Shown here: positions 60,544 to 64,000 of the stretch, in pieces
Layout of the letters: each line of letters starts with the position of its first letter
Numbering within the stretch: the stretch's first letter is position 1
DNA from: Chitinolyticbacter meiyuanensis
Lineage (GTDB): Bacteria > Pseudomonadota > Gammaproteobacteria > Burkholderiales > Chitinibacteraceae
Direction of reading: 5' to 3'
NCBI RefSeq assembly: GCF_008033135.1
Contig: NZ_CP041335.1
Coordinates: 1,617,925 to 1,681,924 of the forward strand
Length of the DNA: 64,000 nt
The notes under the pieces: model-generated
The model's database searches: none
What the model saw: only the letters and a program-made list of their open reading frames with translations
What the model was told of the DNA's origin: nothing
Translations under genes and position numbers: made by a program

Positions 60544-61629
60544 TCAATGGCCGAACAGCCCCTTTACCGTATCGCCGACGCCCTCGACCAGGCCGCGTAC
60601 GCTCACACCCAGGCCCTCGGCAAGGCCGGCGGCCAGCCGTTGCTTCAGGTCCTCGTTTAATGTGAATTGCGGATCGTCGAGTTGGCCGGCCAGCGTGAAA
60701 TCGAGCACGATGCGGCCATCGCGATTCTTCAGCGCGGCAAGCACGGCCTGGCGCGGCACACCCATGAAGCTCGCCTGCCAGCCGCGGCCCGGCGCCAGCT
60801 GCAAATCGGTCAGCGTCAGTTGGCCCGGCGCGCGCAGGTGACCGGCCTTCACGGTGCTGGCGAGCTGCAGATCCAGCGTGCCGCGCTTCACCCCGGTCTC
60901 GGAGGCCTTGATCAGATAGGGCTGCAGCGCCAGCAGGTCGACATGCTGCAGCGCGAGTTTGAGCTGAGAATCGTGGTTGGCAAACCGCATGCGGCCATCG
61001 AGTGTGAAGCGGCCATCGTGGCGTACGCCCTTGATCACGCCGGCGAGCTGCAGTGCGGTGTCGTCCGACAGCTCCGGCCAGCGCAGCGTGCCCAGCTTGG
61101 CGTCGAGCGCGTCGAAGGCCACGCGCAGCGGCTTCTTGCGCACGCTGCCGTCGAACCACTCGACCCGTGCGCCATTGAGCGCGATGCGGTCGATCAGCAC
61201 TGCCACGCCAGCATTGGCGTCGCTCGCGGCGCTGGCCGTGGGGGCGGGCGGTGTATCGCGCTCCAGCAGGCTGGGCAGTAGCCGTACCTTGCCGGTGCGT
61301 TGCCGCCAGACCGACAGGTAAGCGCCGTCGACGGTGATGCTGCGGATGCGGATGCGTTCGGAAAGCAGCGTGCGCAGTTCCGGCCGCAACACGACGCGTT
61401 CGGCGGCCAGCGTCTGCGCAGCGGGCCAGCCCTCCGGTGCCTTCACGCGCAGGCCGTGGATTTCCAGCGTCGACCAGCCGAGTTCCAGGCTGGCGATCTC
61501 GGCCTCCGGCCCCAGCGCGGCCAACACCTCGGCTTGCAGTTGCTGCGTAGCGAGGCGAAAGCCCAGCATGGCCAACACGGGAAGAACGACGATCAGGAGG
61601 GCAAGGCCAATAAGCAGGCGGCGCTTCAT
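60544..61629 (-). CDS. DUF748/AsmA-like protein
   Basis: A 361-residue protein from an ATG at 61629. It has one N-terminal membrane anchor (LLIGLALLIVVLPVLAMLGFRLATQQ) and a periplasmic beta-rich body typical of AsmA-like proteins (LELGWSTLEIHGLRVKAPEGWPAAQTLAAERVVL). It ends in a helical segment (GLAEGLGVSVRGLVEGVGDTVKGLFGH). It may function in envelope lipid transport, by analogy. Positions 60321-60543 hold the promoter region of the MFS gene and no other gene. Confidence 0.75.
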   Translation of the reverse strand: MKRRLLIGLALLIVVLPVLAMLGFRLATQQLQAEVLAALGPEAEIASLELGWSTLEIHGLRVKAPEGWPAAQTLAAERVVLRPELRTLLSERIRIRSITVDGAYLSVWRQRTGKVRLLPSLLERDTPPAPTASAASDANAGVAVLIDRIALNGARVEWFDGSVRKKPLRVAFDALDAKLGTLRWPELSDDTALQLAGVIKGVRHDGRFTLDGRMRFANHDSQLKLALQHVDLLALQPYLIKASETGVKRGTLDLQLASTVKAGHLRAPGQLTLTDLQLAPGRGWQASFMGVPRQAVLAALKNRDGRIVLDFTLAGQLDDPQFTLNEDLKQRLAAGLAEGLGVSVRGLVEGVGDTVKGLFGH

Positions 61630-61676
61630 GCGGAGGCAAACCGGACAAAACCGGCACGATAGCGCGGCGGTTCTGC

Positions 61677-61703
61677 TGTCACAATCTTGATTGCCCATGC
61701 GTC
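61677..61703 (+). promoter_or_regulatory. ECF41-type promoter of the sigma-factor gene
   Basis: TGTCACA (61677-61683), then a 16-base spacer, then CGTC (61700-61703), 33 bases before the sigma-factor ATG at 61736. This is the known target of ECF41-group sigma factors, so the gene is autoregulated. An identical layout occurs at 62589-62615. Confidence 0.9.
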
Positions 61704-61735
61704 TTGATGTCGTTCCCCCCATTTGCGTATACCCC

Positions 61736-62602
61736 ATGAGCGATCTCGCCACCTTCAACACCCATCGTCCCCGGCTGTGGGGTCTGGCCTACCGCATGCT
61801 CGGTATCCGGGCCGATGCCGACGACGTGCTACAGGAAGCCTGGCTGCGCTGGCGCGAAGTCGACAGTGCGGCGCTTGCTTCCAGCGAAGCCTGGCTTGTT
61901 ACCGTGACCACGCGGCTGGCCATCGACCGTTTGCGGCTGCAGAAGCGCGAACGCGAGCGGTATCCCGGCCCCTGGCTGCCGGAACCTGTCACTGAGTTCG
62001 CTGCGCCGCCGGAGGCGGCGTACGAGTTCGTCAACGATGTGTCGCTGGCGTTTCTCGCGGTACTGGAGCGGCTGTCGCCGCAGGAGCGCGCGGCCTACCT
62101 GCTCTACGAAGTGTTCGACACCGGATACGACGAGATTGCCGCCATGCTGGACAAGAGCGCAGCCGCCTGTCGCCAGATCGTGCACCGGGCGCGCGAGCGG
62201 ATCCAGGCCGCCAAGCCGCGCTTTGCCGTCAGCCAGGATCAGCATCGCGCGCTGCTGGCGCGCTTTGCCGCGGCAGCACAAAGCGGCACCGCCGAGCAGC
62301 TGCTGGCGGTGTTCGCCGAAGAAGCGATGCTGGTGTCGGATGGCGGCGGCAAGGCCGTTGCGGCACGTCGGCCGTTGCATGGCGCCGAGCGCCTGATGCG
62401 TTTGTTCCAGGTGCTGGCGCGGCAACGCGATGGCCAGCAGCAGCGCTTTATGATTGCCAGCTTCAATGGCGAGCCGGGCCTGCTGCATTACCTCGATGGC
62501 GTACTGGTCACCGCCTATGCGGTGGTGGGTGATGGCGAGCGTATCCACGCGCTCTACGCGGTGCGCAATCCGGACAAGCTGGCGGCACTGTCACAAGCGT
62601 GA
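61736..62602 (+). CDS. ECF41-group sigma factor with a SnoaL-like C-terminal domain
   Basis: A 288-residue protein. Sigma-2 (RPRLWGLAYRMLGIRADADDVLQEAWLRW) and sigma-4 (LSPQERAAYLLYEVFDTGYDEIAAMLDKSAAACRQIVHRARERI) regions are followed by a C-terminal extension with the ECF41 motif DGGGK in LVSDGGGKAVAARRPLHG and the NPDKL end (YAVRNPDKLAAL). The extension acts as an internal regulator instead of an anti-sigma factor. The next gene is a carboxymuconolactone decarboxylase, the family's conserved partner. Confidence 0.95.
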   Translation: MSDLATFNTHRPRLWGLAYRMLGIRADADDVLQEAWLRWREVDSAALASSEAWLVTVTTRLAIDRLRLQKRERERYPGPWLPEPVTEFAAPPEAAYEFVNDVSLAFLAVLERLSPQERAAYLLYEVFDTGYDEIAAMLDKSAAACRQIVHRARERIQAAKPRFAVSQDQHRALLARFAAAAQSGTAEQLLAVFAEEAMLVSDGGGKAVAARRPLHGAERLMRLFQVLARQRDGQQQRFMIASFNGEPGLLHYLDGVLVTAYAVVGDGERIHALYAVRNPDKLAALSQA

Positions 62603-62615
62603 GCGCGGGTGCGTC
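62589..62615 (+). promoter_or_regulatory. ECF41-type promoter of the decarboxylase gene
   Basis: TGTCACA (62589-62595), 16 bases, CGTC (62612-62615). It overlaps the last codons of the sigma-factor gene and lies about 52 bases before the ATG at 62668. Spacing is identical to the promoter at 61677. Confidence 0.9.
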
Positions 62616-62667
62616 TTTGGTTAGGAAGGCCAGCAGTTCGCTGGCCTGCCATCCCAAGGAGCATCTC

Positions 62668-63126
62668 ATGTCTGGACCGCGTATCGCCTACACCGATTTC
62701 GTCCCTGCCGCCTACCGTGGCCTTGCCGCCGCGAGCGAAGCCTTGAGCCACGGCGTGCTTGGCCAGCGTTTCGTCGAGCTGGTCTGGCTGCGGGTCTCGC
62801 AGATCAACGGCTGCGCCTACTGCGTTGATCGTCACGCCCGCGCGCTGTTGGCCGAGGGTGAGGATTTCCAGCGTATCAATAGCCTGGTGACCTGGCGCGA
62901 GGTCGATTTCTACACGCCACGCGAGCGGGCGGCATTCGCCTGGGCCGAGGCGGTGAATGCGCTCAATCACACGGCGATCGACGCACGCTTCGAAAGCCTG
63001 GCCGAGCATTTCGACGGCCGGGAAGTCGCCGAACTGACCGCCGCCGTGGCGCTGATGAACGCCTGGAACCGCATCGCGATTGCCGGGCATAACCCGGTGG
63101 CGCGTGCGCCGCTACAGGCGAGCTGA
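62668..63126 (+). CDS. Carboxymuconolactone decarboxylase / AhpD-like protein
   Basis: A 152-residue protein with the redox CxxC motif in INGCAYCVDRHARALLAEG, which defines the peroxidase-type AhpD/CMD fold. It is the canonical ECF41 target (COE group). Controlled by the promoter at 62589, it probably deals with peroxides or a reactive lactone. AAGGAG lies eight bases before its ATG. Confidence 0.92.
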   Translation: MSGPRIAYTDFVPAAYRGLAAASEALSHGVLGQRFVELVWLRVSQINGCAYCVDRHARALLAEGEDFQRINSLVTWREVDFYTPRERAAFAWAEAVNALNHTAIDARFESLAEHFDGREVAELTAAVALMNAWNRIAIAGHNPVARAPLQAS

Positions 63127-63127
63127 G

Positions 63128-63721
63128 CTAATCCGCAGCGTCCAGCCACTGTGCGGCGCCGTGGCAGGCATCGGCGATGCGCTGCATCAATGCGGGCGCA
63201 TCGCTGATCCGTACGGAAAAGCCCAGCGCAACTGCATCGGCGTGTTCGACCTCGCCGAGCTCGGCGCCCGCTTCTTGCAGCAGCCGGCGCACCGCGCCTT
63301 CCTGGGCGTAGGGCACGCGCACTGTCAGCGCTTGGCGCGGCACGATCGCCACCTTCTCGGCGCCGATCAGCGCCTGCGCCACCGCGTCGGTATAGGCGCG
63401 GGCCAAGCCGCCCGCGCCGAGCTTTACCCCGCCGTAGTAGCGCACCACCACGGCCAGCACCTGTTCCAGATCCTGATAGCGCAGCACGTCCAGCATCGGC
63501 CGCCCAGCGGTGCCGCTGGGTTCGCCGTCGTCATTGGCGGCGGAGTGGCCACCGGCGAGCAGCGCCCAGCAGACGTGCGCTGCCTGCGGGTGCTCGGCGC
63601 GCAGCGCGGCCAGCGTCGCCTGTGCTGCGGTGCGATCCGCCATCGGCATCACCAGCCCGAGAAAGCGGCTTTTCTTGATCTCGGTATCGCTGCGGCCTGC
63701 CGCAGCCAGCGTGTATGGCAT
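63128..63721 (-). CDS. IMPACT-family protein YigZ
   Basis: A 197-residue protein. The family motif HVCWALLAGGHSAANDDGEPSGTAGRPMLDVLRYQDLEQVLAVVVRYYGGVKLGAGGLARAYTDA is clear. The C-terminal half is the ferredoxin-like RWD/UPF0029 part. The E. coli relative binds nucleic acids. It is followed by the upstream Lar-like gene three bases away. Confidence 0.95.
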   Translation of the reverse strand: MPYTLAAAGRSDTEIKKSRFLGLVMPMADRTAAQATLAALRAEHPQAAHVCWALLAGGHSAANDDGEPSGTAGRPMLDVLRYQDLEQVLAVVVRYYGGVKLGAGGLARAYTDAVAQALIGAEKVAIVPRQALTVRVPYAQEGAVRRLLQEAGAELGEVEHADAVALGFSVRISDAPALMQRIADACHGAAQWLDAAD

Positions 63722-63724
63722 GCC

Positions 63725-63913
63725 TTACTTCATGCGGTTCCAGGCCGCGATCGCATCCTTGCGATTGGGCTGCGGCGCGCAGATGACGCTGCAATTGCCA
63801 TTGGCGCCGAACTTGGCGCATTGCACCCATACCCGGTTGGCGCCGGCCTTGCGGATGTCGGCGGGGGCGCCGCACTTGGGGCAGCGCTGGGGCTGGATAG
63901 GCGTGGTGGTCAT
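63725..63913 (-). CDS. Lar-like zinc-ribbon protein
   Basis: A 62-residue protein with the CPKCG and C-x5-13-C type metal pairs (RCPKCGAPADIRKAGANRVWVQCAKF; NCSVICAPQ) and the terminal AIAAWNRMK. The C-terminal A-x2-WN pattern is shared with Lar restriction-alleviation proteins. Sharing the operon with YigZ is unusual. A general zinc-ribbon adaptor is the alternative. Confidence 0.6.
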   Translation of the reverse strand: MTTTPIQPQRCPKCGAPADIRKAGANRVWVQCAKFGANGNCSVICAPQPNRKDAIAAWNRMK

Positions 63914-63927
63914 GGCTTGAGGTCTGT

Positions 63928-64000
63928 TCAGCGGTGGCGATAGGCACAGTAGCCGGGCCGTGGCCCGATCTGCGGGTGGTTGCGACAGGTATTGGGCCGC
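63928..64000 (-). CDS. Possible 3' end of a Cys/His-rich gene
   Basis: A frame entering from the right edge reads RPNTCRNHPQIGPRPGYC, then AYRHR and a stop. Cys and Pro spacing looks protein-like, but only 24 codons are visible. It may be a chance frame. Confidence 0.25.
   Translation of the reverse strand, partial: RPNTCRNHPQIGPRPGYCAYRHR

Overview
The window is a GC-rich betaproteobacterial chromosome segment. Two things suggest a chitin-degrading member of the Neisseriales (Chitinibacteraceae-like): the gene content (pilT-pilU followed by a FimV/TspA-like protein, anmK beside a mepM-like M23 peptidase and tyrS, a MutT-ThiE fusion, YggS-ProC-YggT-YggU) and a secreted chitin-binding protein with two CBM5/12-type modules. 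The species is an inference; there is no rRNA or tRNA gene in the window.

Positions 1 to about 18,400 are a decayed lambda-type prophage full of cargo. It keeps a compact head-assembly block on the + strand (gpW, portal, ClpP-like protease, decoration protein D, capsid E, FII-, Z- and U-like proteins, 1845-7402). It has no visible terminase, lysis, replication or distal tail genes. The major tail protein V is cut by an IS3-family element (12726-13921). AT-richer cargo sits at the breaks. Left of gpW is a translationally coupled pair, a P-loop kinase and a PIN-GNAT protein that runs off the window edge. Between U and V lie an HExxH protein with an orphan partner, an orphan RHH protein, a BRO antirepressor with a structured leader, a two-TM protein and a zinc-ribbon-like protein. 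Right of the IS are a broken AntA/AntB antirepressor, two C4-like antisense RNA elements, a HEPN-like protein, an SRAP pseudogene, two small phage genes and a P4-type integrase.

Positions 18,500 to 29,500 are housekeeping: a DUF4124-glutaredoxin protein, the Nudix-ThiE fusion, a cutA-dsbD-tlpA-DUF815 operon for periplasmic disulfide reduction, fxsA, yggU-yggT-proC-yggS, and divergent pilT-pilU. Positions 29,500 to 49,000 hold the FimV-like protein, an LplT-like/acyltransferase fusion, a chemoreceptor, anmK, an M23 peptidase, tyrS, a secreted metallopeptidase lipoprotein whose reading frame is broken at a G9 tract, prlC, a gamma-carbonic anhydrase, the chitin-binding protein, a LivK-type binding protein and an RNA pseudouridine synthase.

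Positions 49,000 to 56,700 form a sugar-use locus: an exported GH3 glycosidase, a perfect LacI-family operator, a divergent LacI regulator and a sugar ABC importer (binding protein plus two permeases, no ATPase). The remainder holds AcpH-, DUF488- and endonuclease/phosphatase-family proteins, an MHS-type MFS transporter, a DUF748 protein, a complete ECF41 sigma-factor module with two matching promoters (its own gene and the carboxymuconolactone decarboxylase gene), a YigZ protein and a Lar-like zinc ribbon.

The most unusual items are the kinase/PIN-GNAT pair, the C4-like RNAs with compensatory base changes and a 9-nt match to the antirepressor ribosome-binding site, the effector-like pair in the prophage, and the poly-G switch in the metallopeptidase.
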